Source: Beroe forskalii | Lineage: Eukaryota > Ctenophora > Nuda > Beroida > Beroidae | DNA: 64,000 nt | Assembly (NCBI GenBank): GCA_011033025.1 | Contig: WFMF01000309.1 | Location: 124,001 to 188,000, forward strand | Direction of reading: 5' to 3' | In this document: positions 1-12,868 of the stretch, in pieces | How positions within the stretch are numbered: the stretch's first letter is position 1 | How the letters are laid out: the number at the start of each line of letters is the position of its first letter | Program-made: the position numbers and the translations under genes | Notes under the pieces: model-generated | Databases searched by the model: none | What the model was told of the DNA's origin: nothing | The model's input: only the letters and a program-made list of their open reading frames with translations

Positions 1-1070
1 TAATTTCTACAAATCGTCCACGTGAACTCACGTGCTGAAATGTAGCACCCAGATCTAATTTCACGTGCATTAGTCTTATTTGAACTCATTTCAACGTAAT
101 CAAGTCGAAAATCGCGTGTAAATATCATTTTCTTGAAATCCCCTAATTTCTACAAACGTCCACGTGAACTCACGTGATTCACTATTTCATCGTATATTTC
201 CCCACATTTAGTCACTTAGAGACATGAGGAAACCATTATTAGTTCGTCATCGTATCACAGAATAAGGCTTAAGTACAATTTTCATCATTAACGTAATTTC
301 AACCATTTTGCGGCTCAATTTTTAGAGGCTTCGCATGACGACATATTTCGACCGATCACCTTGAAACTCGTTTTATAGCTAAATCTCGAGGTCTAAAAGC
401 AAAATATCGAAGTAAAACATATTCCGATGAAAACTCTCTGCGTTAGAGATGTTCAAAGTAGCGCAAAATAGCGTTTTATCGCAAAATACGCTATTTTAGT
501 GGTTTGACGCGATTTTGATGACGTCATCACAGCACCCAAATAGGCTCAAACCAACTTCCCATATAGCCTATAAGACAATTCTGCCTTAGTACAACATACT
601 TGGACCGGTCTCATCTCAAGATAAGTCGCAGTTCTTGACATCTCACTCGTTCAAGTTTTGTCCTAAATTTTTGACATCGATTGTTTACCGCACCTTAGAA
701 AATCGCGTAGATCTCGATGAAAAATCGAGATAGACCAATAATCCATATGATTTTCTGAAAGCTCTTTAAATTTGCTAACTCCGATTTGGAAAAATCAAGG
801 AGCTATCTCCTTTCCTTCTTGGTGAAAAATGCGCTCGAAAACGACCTATTTTCACTAAAAAGCATTAAAATTTCGCTAAGTTGATGACGTCATAATGACG
901 TCACCAGAACTTCTTTTATAGCCTAATGCATTTTCCCATCTTATATCTACAAAACGTGACCTCGATCATGTCTCTACCATTTGTAGAACTTGAGATCTCA
1001 TCGATTTAAATTGGGTCCCAAATTATCTTCATATTATTATTATTATTATTATTATTATCTCTTATTAAAC
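1..1070. other. AT-rich non-coding sequence with a direct repeat and an ATT microsatellite
   Basis: No gene is supported here. A roughly 34-base stretch at the very start recurs at about 144-174 (both contain the motif cgtccacgtgaactcacgtg). The motif gatgacgtca also appears several times between 510 and 905. An (ATT)n run occupies about 1032-1058. The region is probably old dispersed repeat, but I cannot name a family. Confidence 0.5.
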
Positions 1071-1272
1071 TCCTGTGACACCGAATTCTCTCATATATAG
1101 CCCTGGCCAGTTACGTTACTGTAGCGTGCGATTTAAGTATACGCGTATCTATAAGAACGGTTGTTCTAGACCCAAAATTTTACGACGAATCGTTCTAGAT
1201 AGGTTTCGACTCTCTATTTCTTTTTATTTTTCTGATATGCAGGGGGTTACCGCCCTGGCCAGGGCGGGAATT
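1071..1272. repeat. Dispersed repeat related to sequence in intron 1 of the DSL-like genes
   Basis: This stretch shares short ordered blocks with sequence upstream of the DSL exons: cctgtgac, then ctggcca..acgt, then gtgcgatt. It also has a gcaggggg..accgccctggcca block that recurs at 52912-52932 in copy B. It ends just before the outer edge of the large inverted repeat. Boundaries are approximate and the family is unknown. Confidence 0.4.
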
Positions 1273-2217
1273 ATCAGAATTCTAAAAGTCTCGTTAATAA
1301 CCATACAAAACTTGATGTCTCCTAGAAGAATATTTATCAAAACTTTATTGAATGAAAGGTGTCAAAATAAAAAATAATATCCAAAATATGTAAACTCAAA
1401 AACGGGACAACGTTAAAAATACAAAATGTACTGGACGTCACTGAATAAGGATTAAGGGGGATGCTTAATGGATTGGAGGCATTGATCACTCCTGGTTCCA
1501 ATGCCTTCAACCCATGGATCCACCTATTTTCAGCAACGTCCAGGACATCGGGATTAGAATGCTGTAGAATAGTGAATCTGTAAATAATCAAAGGACATAA
1601 TTGACACCTACATCGAACATGACTAGTGCCTTCCAGCCGAGGGTTTCGCTATCCGAAACTATGGAATAGATGCGTTGCAGGAACAGAATTTTCTTCACCT
1701 TTTATCCATCATGGGAGACTTGTCGTAGTCATCGTGAGTGAAGAACTGAAGGAGGGGTGGTTTAAAGAACTTGGCTTCCTCAAGGAATACTCCCTGTTTC
1801 ACGTTGATTAGGCTGAATTATGCCTCCTCCACATTGGTAGAATTAGAGGATCGATTCGAAGGACTATCGGCACCTTGGGGAGAAAATAAGGGAGTAAAAT
1901 TTGAAATAATGCCTGCTATGTATCATCAATACTTAGAGGGCAATGACTCCACATGAACAAATAAAAAGGCAGTTTGTATCTCACCGACAATTAAAGAAGG
2001 AAGCGGTCCATTCCATGATTGAATGACGGACTTACCCAATACCTGTGGAAGCAGGAAGACCAATGTCCATATATTTTCTTCCCAAAACTTCTGTCTCTTA
2101 GTCTGGTTCCCTTAATCTAGGATTCTGAACATTAAGGTTTCGTGTAGTGTGTTAATTGCTAAAATGGTGCTCCGCAACAATGATAATATGATATTGAGAT
2201 ACACCGAGAATAACAGG

Positions 2218-2363
2218 GGCGTGTCGAACTCATATGTGCGCGGCTTTTCCATGCGCGGCGTAATCGTGCGCGGCTCTCTACCTGTTAATTACAGGCAGCG
2301 AGCCGCGCACTTTTAGCCGCACATTGAAAAGCCGCGCATATTGATATATGAGTTCGACACGCC
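2218..2363. mobile_element. 146-bp palindromic MITE in the left arm of the large inverted repeat
   Basis: The ends are inverted repeats: ggcgtgtcgaactcatat at the left and atatgagttcgacacgcc at the right. The interior is also near-palindromic, with repeated gcgcggct words. The right arm of the large inverted repeat lacks this sequence, so it inserted after the arms formed. No coding capacity. Confidence 0.65.
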
Positions 2364-3137
2364 ACCGTAAACAAATTATTGTTTATTCTTTAATAGAGCA
2401 TTGAGCATACTGAATAATAATATAAACCCGCTCAAATTTGATGCTACACGAAGGTATATATAAACTGTATGCCATAGCTTCAATCTCTTGATAAAGGGGG
2501 GTTAAACATTTTGAAATGAAAGGTTGGTGGGGTTAAACATTTTGAAATGAAAGGTTGGTGGGGTTGCTTGCCGCTAAGGTTTTAAGGGAAATTTGCTGGA
2601 GAAGGAGTAGAAAATATGAGAGGGATATCGCTGAAATATTTCAAAATACTAGATTTAAATCTTATTTCCGTGAAAATATAAAGCAGCTCCGTTTCTTTAA
2701 CTAAGTCATTAACTCCGTTTATTTTCAGATTCTATGAAGCAGGACAGCGTTGGACTCATCACAAAGATAGGACTATCCCTTTTGCTACCACTTTTTGTAG
2801 GTTTATATAATTCTAAACCTCGTTATAATTTATCAATATTCATCATTTAAATTTTATCAATGTATCTCCCTAAATCTCTAAATTATCGATCTGAGGAGAC
2901 AAATTTTGATCGTGGCTGTTAAAGTTTTAACAGTTCACGGACTATGGTGAGACTTATTCTACGACAGTTTATTTTGCATTCATTTTGTAAAACACCTGAA
3001 TTTTATAATTCACACTGTGAATTTCACAGCAGCTATATTAGTATGCTGGCTAATTTTGTGACACCACGGAATCATGTATTATAGGTATAACATTATTCTC
3101 TCACAACCCACTGTTTGTCAGTCTATATGTCCTGGAG

Positions 3138-3215
3138 ATGATTCTCCTGTTTGTCCTGTTTGTCCTGTTTGTCCTGTTTGTCCTGTTTGTCCTGTTTGCC
3201 CTTCTATGTCCAAGG
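3138..3215. repeat. (CCTGTTTGT)n minisatellite, left arm
   Basis: About six to seven tandem copies of a 9-bp unit, cctgtttgt. The mirror site in the right arm (about 7390-7555) holds the reverse-complement array, but with extra gaaaaacaggaggacaaaca units. The two arms have therefore expanded differently. Apparent open frames here are by-products of the repeat. Confidence 0.8.
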
Positions 3216-3478
3216 AAGAGAAGCAAATTTAACTCTAAAGCTTTATCGAAGTTGCGATGTTCTACATCTTATCATTCATGTTATCAAGAGACTCATAAAC
3301 AGCACACAACGCCTCAACTTGGATATAATGTCTTCTTAGGGCTGCATCTTTTCACAGGATATCCTATATTATACGTATATATACACTGGGGGTTTGAATT
3401 TTGGCAGAAGTGACCAAATCTTCTGATACAGTACCTAATTTAGGATATCCTATATACACTGGGGAATTGAATTTTGAC

Positions 3479-4749
3479 TAGGGTTTGCAACCGATATTAT
3501 CACCGATAAATTATCGCCGATAAAACGTGAAAAATAATTATCGGTTATCGGCGATAAAATCTGACCGATAATACCGATAATTAAATAAGCAAAATTTACC
3601 ATCTTTTGTCTTTGGAGAAGTTTCCTGACACCACTCAAGCACTCAATAACCCCAACATCACATTACCCCGACTTCACTTTTCCCTGGCATCAATTTACTA
3701 TGGCACCACCTGACCCTGACACCACTCAACTCTGACACCACTTTACCCAGAAACCGCTAAGCCCTGACACCACTTTGCCCTGGCACCAGTTTAACCTGAC
3801 ACCAAATAACCCCAAAACCAATTTCGTCTGACACCACTTAACCCGGAAACTTCTTTCTTATGGTACCACTTTACCCTGAAACCAGTTCACGCCACTCAAC
3901 CCTGACAACACTTCACCCTGAAACCACTTAGCCCTGATGACAGTTTTCCCTGGCGCCAATTTCTCCTGACACCCACCAACCCTGACACCACTATAACCTA
4001 ACTATAGCACCAACTACCCTGACCCGCCCTGACAGCAGTTTACACTGCCACCAGTTTTTCCCAGACACAACTTCAAACTGGCACTATTTTGCCCTGAAAC
4101 TCCGTCACCTTTGACTCTGACACCACTGAACTCTGCACCACTTCACAATGACGCCAGTTTACCCTGAAACTACTTAATCCTGAAACCAGTTCCCCTGGCA
4201 CCATTTCGCCCCGACACCATTTTACCTTAACTTCTCTAAATCCTGGCATGACCTAAACTGTCACAATTTTACCCTGACACAACTTCACTCTGACACCACA
4301 TTACCTCGACACCACATTACATCGACACCATTTTTCCCTGACTGAACACTAAACCCTGGCATCAGTGCATCACCTTACCCTGACACGATTTTACCCTGAC
4401 GCCACTTTTCTTTGACGCCACTTTAATACTCTGAGAACGCATTACCTCAACGCAACTTTACACCGACACCATATTGCCCTGGCAACACTTCACGGCGTAA
4501 AGTTAAGCCAGGTAAATATATTACCGACACGTAACAGTAGTTTAGAGTTTAGACGTGCACCTTACTACATTTTAGAGTATTACTGATCAATTCAACAAAT
4601 AATGTGTCATTGATAAACGCCAATTCTAAACATCACATCGAAAAAGTAGGTTAAAATTTTATCGGCGATAATTATCGGTATCGGCGATAATTATGAAAAA
4701 TTATCGGTTATCGCCGATAAAAAATTTTGGACCGATAATGCAAACCCTA
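3479..4749. mobile_element. Non-autonomous hAT-like element with internal minisatellite
   Basis: The 1271-bp element begins tagggtttgca and ends tgcaaaccct a, and is flanked on both sides by the 8-bp duplication attttgac (3471-3478 and 4750-4757). An 8-bp duplication with short ends of this type is characteristic of the hAT superfamily. The subterminal regions are rich in accgataa/ttatcggc words in both orientations. The core (about 3640-4490) is a degenerate tandem array of an accctgacaccactt-like unit. The unoccupied site is visible in the opposite arm near 7200 and in a partial repeat at about 3390. No transposase is present. Confidence 0.85.
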
Positions 4750-4951
4750 ATTTTGACAGAAGTAACCAAAGCATCTGATACAATATCTAATACAATTTTT
4801 TGAAATATTCCGTTCTTAGTAGCCACTGCGTATACTGATTTAATAATTTGAGGCCTAAAAAAGGACTAATTTTTCAGTAGCAGACGCAACCTCTGGCAGG
4901 GGCCTAAGAAACTCAAGCAAGCGGCTGGAATTGCAACGTCATTATCATATA

Positions 4952-6278
4952 GTGTGTCCCGTTTAAGTTCGTAAATTTGAAATACACGCTACATAAACTA
5001 CAATAGAGATAAAACCCTAAATGGTACTGTAGATTGGAGTAAATGGATGAACATTTAAGCCTATGTGGGCCTGATTTGGTTTTCAGAAGTTTAAGTCGAT
5101 ATTTCTTCACGTTGACTGGAAGTGTGAAAAATACATGTTATTGAAACGTGAATTTGCGGTCATCACTTTAAAAGATTTAATGGTCATCCAGGAAGCTTCC
5201 TGGATACTGGACCAAAATTTTACCTACCCTTGGTACCCTCCAGTGTATCAACAAAAAATTCTGTGACCTTGGAACTGTTCATGACGGCGGAAACGACGGG
5301 GATCATCGATCAAAGAAGCTGAGGCCAAAAGTGTGCAAACCTCGTTTCAGAAAAGCCAGCTCCTGTAACTTTTAAAAACATCAACCAAACTTAATTTCTT
5401 GAAGCGGAAAATTTCGGAGACTGTTCGCCAGAGAATACTGATGGAAGCCTGTGAGGCAAAAATTCACATCTGCTTAACAGAGAAGCAGAGGAAGGCCCAG
5501 TTCGCAGCCTGTAAGAGTGCACTAAGTGAATAGAGGATAATACCCTAAGTTTGTTTCCGGGCGAATCAGGGCAATACAGTCATGGGATATCCCAGAATTG
5601 GCATCAATATTTTTGGAATTTTACAGGGACACTGTTCAGCCTCTTGGAAGTCACCTAACACCTATTGAAGTCATGGGTGAGGGCGCTTTTAGTCCCAAAA
5701 TCTTCTTTTTTCTTAATTTTTCCACAAAAATGGCTCCCAAATCAAGGTTTATGGGCATATTCACTATGATTGTGTGTCGTGGTTTTTGTGTCAGTTGACG
5801 CAGAAACACATGCTGAAGTCGTCATGGTTCATGCAAGTTAGTACAACACCGCAAACGGCTCTCAAAAATCGAGCAATCATTGGCATGCATTTCCCAAGGA
5901 GAGCAGTAAGGAAACATGTCTTCATGTCATGGCCTCCCTACTCCCAACGGCCAACATTTGACTCCCGTTGATTTCTGGCCAAGGCTGACACTCAAGAGAA
6001 ACATCTTCAATGGAAATCAATAGCCGTTTACCTCTATGACTCTCCTGGAACGAGCTGTAATGTGGGGATTCAAGAAACTACAAAGGGGTAATTTTGCTCA
6101 TTTGAGGTCTTAACTTGAGAGGCGATGGACACGTTGTGTTGATAACAACGGTTATAGAAGTTAATTTACCATAAATGTTCATCATTTGGCTCTGAAATGA
6201 TGTGAATAATTTGTCCATAAGTCAATTTTTAAGAATGAAAATGTTATCTTAAAATTTACGAACTTAAACGGGACGTAG
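4952..6278 (+). pseudogene. Decayed Tc1/mariner-type transposon (1.33 kb)
   Basis: The element is flanked by TA (4950-4951 and 6279-6280). Its inverted ends share gtcccgtttaagttcgtaaa, and its length is typical of mariner elements. Translated fragments on the plus strand resemble the transposase. Around 5400-5530 there are pieces like RQRILMEACEA. Around 5828-5975 there is FMQ followed by SWPPYSQRPTFDSR, which recalls the conserved FMQDNAP and SWPxRSPDLTPxDFW motifs of the catalytic domain. The reading frame is broken by several shifts and stops, so the copy is dead. It lies in the loop of the large inverted repeat. Confidence 0.7.
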
Positions 6279-6340
6279 TATATTATAAAGTAGTGACTTA
6301 GTGAATTATTGTCACCTACTATTTCACCTACTATATAATA

Positions 6341-6365
6341 CGAGAAAACCCCTAGGGTTTTCTCG
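6341..6365. other. Perfect short hairpin
   Basis: Two 11-bp arms, cgagaaaaccc and gggttttctcg, are separated by cta. It sits just outside the right end of the mariner-type remnant. It may be a terminus of another small element; no function is evident. Confidence 0.5.
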
Positions 6366-7389
6366 TTATGTGGATTTATTATATGTAACCTAGAAGCGTA
6401 AGACAAAATCTCAGAAAATATAAAATGTTTCAAGAGTACATAAAAATTAAAAACTAAATGGCAGATTCTTTGTTAAAATGCACGTGCAGTTTATAATCGC
6501 GCTCTACATCATATAGCCATAGCAACGCACGCGCAACTGATGAATTAACCTAGAACGATCTTGCTTTTAGGGTCGATTTTTTGGACTTTCGATGTTATTT
6601 ACGAAAAATCTAAAGCCTTAATCCTATTTTTTACCATGCTTCATTTTAAGTGTAGCCTTTTTCTACCGCCTTGCAAAAATCATGGCTTCTTAAGTTCTTA
6701 GCTCCATTTGTGTTAGTTATTCATCAGGAACGCCAGTGTAAGTGGCTCTTTCCTTATATTCAAGCACCTATTACCAGGGCCTTTTAAAGTTGAAACAGTC
6801 GATTAATCTTGTCTCCTGTACGATGGTAGTACACTAGTACAGGAACCGTCGTTTACTTCCCGACACAAAGGAGATCAAGTCAAGCGTTTCTCATTAATCA
6901 CACGATTTCATTAATCTATCCAATCCATGTTGGGTGTGGTCATGTGCTGTTGAAAGGGCTGGTAAATCTATTGAGAGGACCAGCTCGTTACACAATCTCA
7001 AGTTATTGCACCTCAAAATAAATGGATCCGCGAAGCTTGTAAACTTCTCAGGTCAAAACAATGCGCATACCTGGTATATCATCTGAAACAGCTATGAAAT
7101 TTGAAAACTTTCAGTATACACAAGGGCTACTTAGAACGGAATATTTCAAGAAATTGTATTAGATATTGTATCAGATGCTTTGGTTACTTCTGCAAAAATT
7201 CAAATCCCCAGTGTATAAACGTATATAGGATATCCTGTGCAAAAGAAGGCAGCCCTAAGAAGACATTATATCCAAGTTGAGGCGTTGTGTGCTGTTTATG
7301 AGTCTCTTGAGAACATAATATTATGAATGATAACATGTAGAACATCGCAACTTCGATAAAGCTTTAGAGTTAAATTTGCTTCTCTTCCT

Positions 7390-7555
7390 CGGACAAACAG
7401 GAGAATCATCTCCAGGACAAACAGGAAAAACAGGAGGACAAACAGGAAAAACAGGAGGACAAACAGGAAAAACAGGAGGACAAACAGGAAAAACAGGAGG
7501 ACAAACAGGACAAACAGGACAAACAGGACAAACAGGAGAATCATCTCCAGGACAT
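7390..7555. repeat. Expanded GGACAAACA/GGAAAAACA minisatellite, right arm
   Basis: This is the reverse-complement counterpart of the left-arm array, enlarged by alternating ggacaaaca and ggaaaaaca units. It yields low-complexity open frames on both strands, which I do not treat as genes. Confidence 0.8.
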
Positions 7556-8348
7556 ATAGAATGACAAACAGTGGGTTGTGAGAAAAAATAATTTTATACC
7601 TATAATACATGATTTCGTGATGTCACAAAATTAGCTAGCATCCAATAATATAGGTGATGTGAAATTCACAGTGTGAATTATAAAATTCAGGTGTTTTACA
7701 AAATGAATGCAAAATAATCTGTCGTAGAATAAGTCTCACCATAGTCCGCGAACTGTTAAAATTTTAACAACCACGATCAAAATTTGTCTCCTCAGATTGA
7801 CAATTAAGGGAGATACATTAATAAAATGTAAATAATGAATATTGATCAATTATAACGAGGTATAGAATTATATAAACCTACAAAAAGTGGTAGCAAAAGG
7901 GATAGTCCTATCTTTGTGATGAGTCCAACGCTGTCCTGCTTCATAGAATCTGAAAATAAACGGAGTTAACGACTTAGTTAAAGAAATGGAGCTGCTTTAT
8001 ATTTTCACGGAAATAAGATTAAATCTAGAATTTTGAAATATTTCAGCGATATCCCTCTCATATTTTCTACTCCTTCTCCAGCAAATTTCCCTAAAAACCT
8101 TAGCGGCAAGCAACCCCACCAACCTTTCATTTCAAAATGTTTAACCCCACCAACCTTTCATTTCAAAATGTTTAACCCCCCTTTTTCAAGAGATTGAAGC
8201 TATGGCATACGGTTTATATATACCTTCGTGTAGCATCAAATTTGAGCGGGTTTATATTATTCAGTACGCTCAATGCTCTATTAAAGAATAAACAATAGAA
8301 TAAACAATAATTTGTTTAAACTATCAGTATGTCAATATCAGGCACCTG

Positions 8349-8458
8349 CATCGTTCCGCGTCGATCGAATGAACTGATGTTTTGCGCGGACGTCATCGTA
8401 AAAGTGTATTGTGTGCGTTTTTCATTTGATCAAACCATTCGATCGACGCGGAACGATG
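8349..8458. mobile_element. 110-bp MITE in the right arm of the large inverted repeat
   Basis: Inverted ends of 23 bp begin catcgttccgcgtcgatcga. The element is absent from the matching place in the left arm, which instead carries a different MITE about 30 bp away. It is not coding. Confidence 0.65.
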
Positions 8459-9450
8459 AAACCACCTCATATTATCATTGTTTAGGAGCACCATTTTAGC
8501 AATTAACACACTACACGAAACCTTGTTCCGAATCCTAGATTAAGGGAACCAGACTAAGAGACAGAAGTTTTTGGGAAGAAAAGATATGGACATAGGTCTT
8601 CCTGCTTCCACAGGTATTAGGTAAGTCCGTCATTCAATCATGGAATGGACCGCTTCCTTCTTTAATTGTAGGTGAGATACAAACTGCCTTTTTATTTGTT
8701 CATGTGGAGTCATTGCCCTCTAAGTATTGATAATACATAGAAGGCATTATTTCAAATTTTACTCCCTTATTTTCTCCCCAAGGTGCCGATAGTCCTTCGA
8801 ATCGATCCTCTGATTCTACCAAAGTGGAGGAAGCATAATTTAGCCAATCAACGTGCAACAGGAAGTCTTCCTTGAGGAAGCCAAGTTCTTTAAACTACCC
8901 CTCCTTCAGTTCTTCACTCACGATGATTACGACAAGTCTCCCATGATGGATAAAACGTGAAGAAATCTCTGTTCCTGCAACGCATCTATTCCATAGTTTC
9001 GGATAGCAAAACCCTCGGCTGGAAGGCACTAGTCATGTCCGATGTAGGTGTCAATTATGTCCTTTGATTATTTACAGGTTCATTATCCTACAGCATTCTA
9101 ATCCCGATGTCCTGGACGTTGCTGAAAATAGGTGGATCCATGGGTTGAAGACATTGGAACCAGGAGTGATCAATGCCTCCAATCCATTAAGCATCCCTCT
9201 TATTCAGTCATGACGTCCAGTACATTCTGTGTTTTTTATGTTGTCCCGTTTTTGAGTTTATATATTTTGGATATTCTGTACCAGCACGGTACCCATCAAT
9301 TGCTCTCAAAATATTTTTATTTATCCACAGAATATTTCTTTTTATTTTGACACCTGATCTCATTCAATAAAGTTTTGATAAATATTCTTCTAGGAGATAT
9401 CAAGTCTTGTATGGTTACTAACGAGAATGTATTCCATTTTAGAATTCTGA

Positions 9451-10317
9451 TGATATATAGTATGAAACATGTCAATTCTTTCTAAGAGGTCTCTTACTGT
9501 GTGGAAACTGGAACATCGCCAGTCTCCATTGGTTTTAAAAAGTCTTCTATTAAAAAATGTGGCGATTCTACCAGCTCTAGCAGTTGCAATGCTCTTATAA
9601 CATGTGTCTTGTGCACACTTGTGGTGGTTGGGCTCCGAAGGTTAGAAAAGCAGGAATTCACAAGAAATTCTTAGGTAAATTAAAATATAAAAGTATAAAG
9701 TTAGAAGTGAGGTGGCATCCTGAGAATTTATGCAAAGTCTTCGACAACACACGTTACTCATGAAATTAACTTATCTCACTTTCTTTTTTTGTGTTAATTT
9801 TCATGCCCTTCGACCCTAATAACACAAAACTTTTTCCAGTATCTCACAAAAATTGACGGCAGATATTTGTTTGCTCGGCAAACTCTCAGAATACCTCTCC
9901 CCTTTACCGTAAGATCCGTACTCTGTAAGTTGGGCTTCATTCAAAATTCTGAATCGTGATTTGAGGGTCTTCCTACGACTATATTTAAGTATTTAATTCA
10001 TCGTATTATACCATACTGCTGAACCATGAACAGAAGCACAATGTCCAAAGAAATTAGAGAAACTCTGTTATTTTTTATATTTGACAGACTCATGTCTCCG
10101 AGGCGTGTGGTGAGGTATAAATCCTAATTAACAGTTTTCAGGGTGAAGGAAATATTTACAAGTTGGCATGGGACCCCGTAACTTGCCCTGAAGTAAAGCA
10201 AACTTCATATCAATTGGACTTAGGAAGTTGGGGCTGGCACTGATGGAAGCCTTTCAGTTGAGTACCTATATAAACAGCAAAAGGCTTAGATGGTCTGCAG
10301 TTCTGTTCATTGAGGAA
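9451..10317. other. Non-coding interval, nothing recognised
   Basis: No open frame with coding character and no clear repeat structure was seen. Confidence 0.5.
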
Positions 10318-10319
10318 GG

Positions 10320-10586
10320 TGTCATCCATAAAGGACGTCCGCAAAGAGGAGGGAGAGGGAACTCTGGATTGTGGACAATGCGGACGTTTGCGGACGTAGG
10401 GGGAGGGGGTGTTTGGCCAAATGCGCATCCGCATTTGCGAAAACTTTCGTCGATTTGACTAGTTTTTAGTCAAATGCGGACGTCCGGAGGGGGATGGTGT
10501 TTCAACTTTAAGGTTACGGACGTTTGCGGACAAGGGGGAGGGGTATAAAATAGCCGAAATTTTGCGGATACCCTTTATGGATGGCC
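10320..10586. mobile_element. MITE with catccataaag ends
   Basis: The left end reads catccataaaggacgtccg and the right end is its near-complement (ggataccctttatggatg). The inside repeats gcggacgt words beside G-rich runs. No target duplication is clear. Several short open frames here are incidental. Confidence 0.5.
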
Positions 10587-10671
10587 CTAAACAGCATAAG
10601 TTGGGTTTTTAAGTTTTTAACGTATCATGTCCCCTTCAGATTTACCTGAATACAATAAAAACAAGAATTGC

Positions 10672-11180
10672 GGTCGTATGAAAGTATACCAATGACCCCC
10701 TGCTAACCCTCTACTGACCCCCTGCAGTGACCCCCTGGTGAACCCCTAGTCCATACTGGCTGACCACTTTCTGATCATTGTCTTAACTCTTATCATGAGT
10801 GACTTTGAATATCTAAAAGCACTTCAAATTTCATTTTGCCTTACCATGACGCTTCACATGTTATTTTTGTTAGTTATGACAAACATAACTGACACAACTA
10901 ACACAGCTAAAAGACTTACATAGGATAACTAACATAACATACTTAACTCATGTGTTTATGGTATTTTGATGCGTTGAGAGTGCATCAGTCGACTGGTCAA
11001 TAATATGTGAAGCGTCATGATAAGGCAAAGTGAAATTTAAAGTGTTTTCAGATGTTCAAAATCACTCATGATAAGAGTTAAAACAATGATCAGAAAGTGG
11101 TCAGTGGGGGTCCACCAGGGGGTCAGTAGGGGGTTCACCAGGTGGTCAGCAGGGGGTCATTGGTATACTTTCATACGACC
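10672..11180. mobile_element. 509-bp palindromic element with 8-bp target duplication
   Basis: The ends are exact inverted repeats (ggtcgtatgaaagtatacc). The inverted arms extend about 180 bp inward and include runs of gaccccctg-type repeats. The flanks carry an 8-bp duplication, agaattgc (10664-10671 and 11181-11188). Only the centre (about 10861-11006) is not palindromic. Duplication length fits hAT, P or related superfamilies; the terminal bases are not diagnostic. A diverged gacccccnactg stretch occurs at 24995-25066. Confidence 0.85.
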
Positions 11181-12868
11181 AGAATTGCGCCTGCCGGCAT
11201 AATTCTTGTTGTCCGTTGTTGCTGTATGCAGGCGCTTAATTTCCCCCCCCCCCCTGCCATGTTATCTCTGAAAGAAACGATGAAGCAATCACAGAGATGA
11301 AAAGCTGCTTCATTGTGCCGTATGTACATAACTTTGTGGAGGCGCGTAGGTTTCACTTGTGATCACCACTTCACGAACGCCGCGCATGTTTCGTTGGTTT
11401 GTTGTACTTGTACTCTTGTAATGACCTGCGATTTCACGAAAATTGATACTTCATGTGAGTTTTGTTACGTTTGCAAAACGTAACAAAATATTATTTGCCT
11501 ACTTATGAATACGCTGCATCTTTGATATGAACAATAGGGGCGGGGACAAGTCCAATTTTGTCCAATTATGTCCAATTCTTTCCAATTATGTCCAATTTTT
11601 TCCAATTATGTCCAATTTTGTGCAATGATTTGTTGTCCAATTCTTAAAAGTTAAAATTGAGGTTAACTTTGGACAAAATTGGACATTTCTTGCTTCCAAA
11701 TATATAGCATTGGATGAGTTCATCGATTATAATTCCATAGTTAAATATACAATCCAGCAATCCCTCTATTGAGTGTCAATATTATATATGACTATAATAG
11801 CTATGGTATCTAACTGTAGCCTATTTTCCTTCGGAAATTAATTCCTCGTGATTGATGATATAGCCAATATAGTGGAAGAACACCGACAGGCAAAAAGTGG
11901 AAATGGAAGTAAAAATGAAATGTGGAAACAAAAGATTGCTTGATTCCGTGATTGCTTGGTTAATGGTTACTGTTTGTTAGTACAGAGCTCATTATTCCAT
12001 TGGATGGACTACATTATAAATGATTGCCACGGCATTCTGAACCAATATTCTTTCTTAATCTTTCCGTCACAGAGAACCACAACCTCTCTGTGACCTCTAC
12101 ACAGAATTATCGTCAATACTACAAGTAGGAACTAGCCAAATCAAGCTGAAACAAGCGGAATAACCCGAAACCACCCCGGAGCACCGACCAATCCAAGAAC
12201 CTCCCCGAAACAAGCCGAAACGAACCAAAACAAGCAAATCAAACCGAAACAAGCGAAACGAACCGAGAAAAGCGAATCATCCTGGGTTATGGTTAGAGTT
12301 GGGGTTGACTCGGGTTGATTCGCTTGTTTCGGGTTGATTCGCTTGTTTCGGATCGTTTCGGATCGTTTTGGCGAGGTTTTTGGATTGGTTCAGGGTGGTT
12401 TTGGTTTGCTCCGGCTGTTTTGGCTTGATTCGACCTGTTTTTGTTTGTAGTATCAACGACAGAATCATATGATCTACCGACAACGACACGTCAGTGAAAC
12501 TTCAATCTGGCTTCAGTGATACGTCTAAGTTCAAACTGGTAATTGGTATCATGGTGTGTAGAATAGGGATTTCTTCGTCAATTTAATCAGAAATAGGACG
12601 AGTAGAGTGGTTACGAACATCTTCAATTGTAACAATTAAAACGTCGTGTTCTTGTGATATTTCAATGAATATATCATTCATCATAGTCATACATTCTGAG
12701 AAGTTTATTGGTTAGAACATACAACTGACACACAACATATTCATATCACTAAGCTCTTATCTTAACTAAATCTATAAATAATTGAATTAAATTAATTTAT
12801 TAGAAAATGCACTGAATATATTATACGGCAATCTACTGTCTGCTATTATGTGAGTACAATATACATTA

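Larger units (their letters stand above)
1274..9450. repeat. Large inverted repeat (arms about 2.2 kb) forming a composite foldback structure
   Basis: The left arm runs from 1274 to about 3470 and resumes at about 4750-4830 beyond an insertion. The right arm is about 7130-9450. Outer ends match as tcagaattctaaaa against its reverse complement. Inside, matching blocks include the sequence around 1311-1360 with 9350-9410, 2150-2210 with 8460-8520, 2380-3060 with 7620-8290, and 3230-3345 with 7255-7390. The arms have diverged by point changes and indels, and each carries its own small palindromic insert at about the same place. The central loop (4830-7130) contains a decayed mariner-type element. 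This may be a large-TIR DNA transposon or an inverted duplication; I saw no target-site duplication at the ends. Confidence 0.75.

Noticed and set aside
7296..7610. Leu/Phe/Val-rich frames over the CCTGTTTGT arrays (also 3138-3413)
   Set aside because: Low-complexity peptides produced by a 9-bp minisatellite. The frames differ between the two arms.
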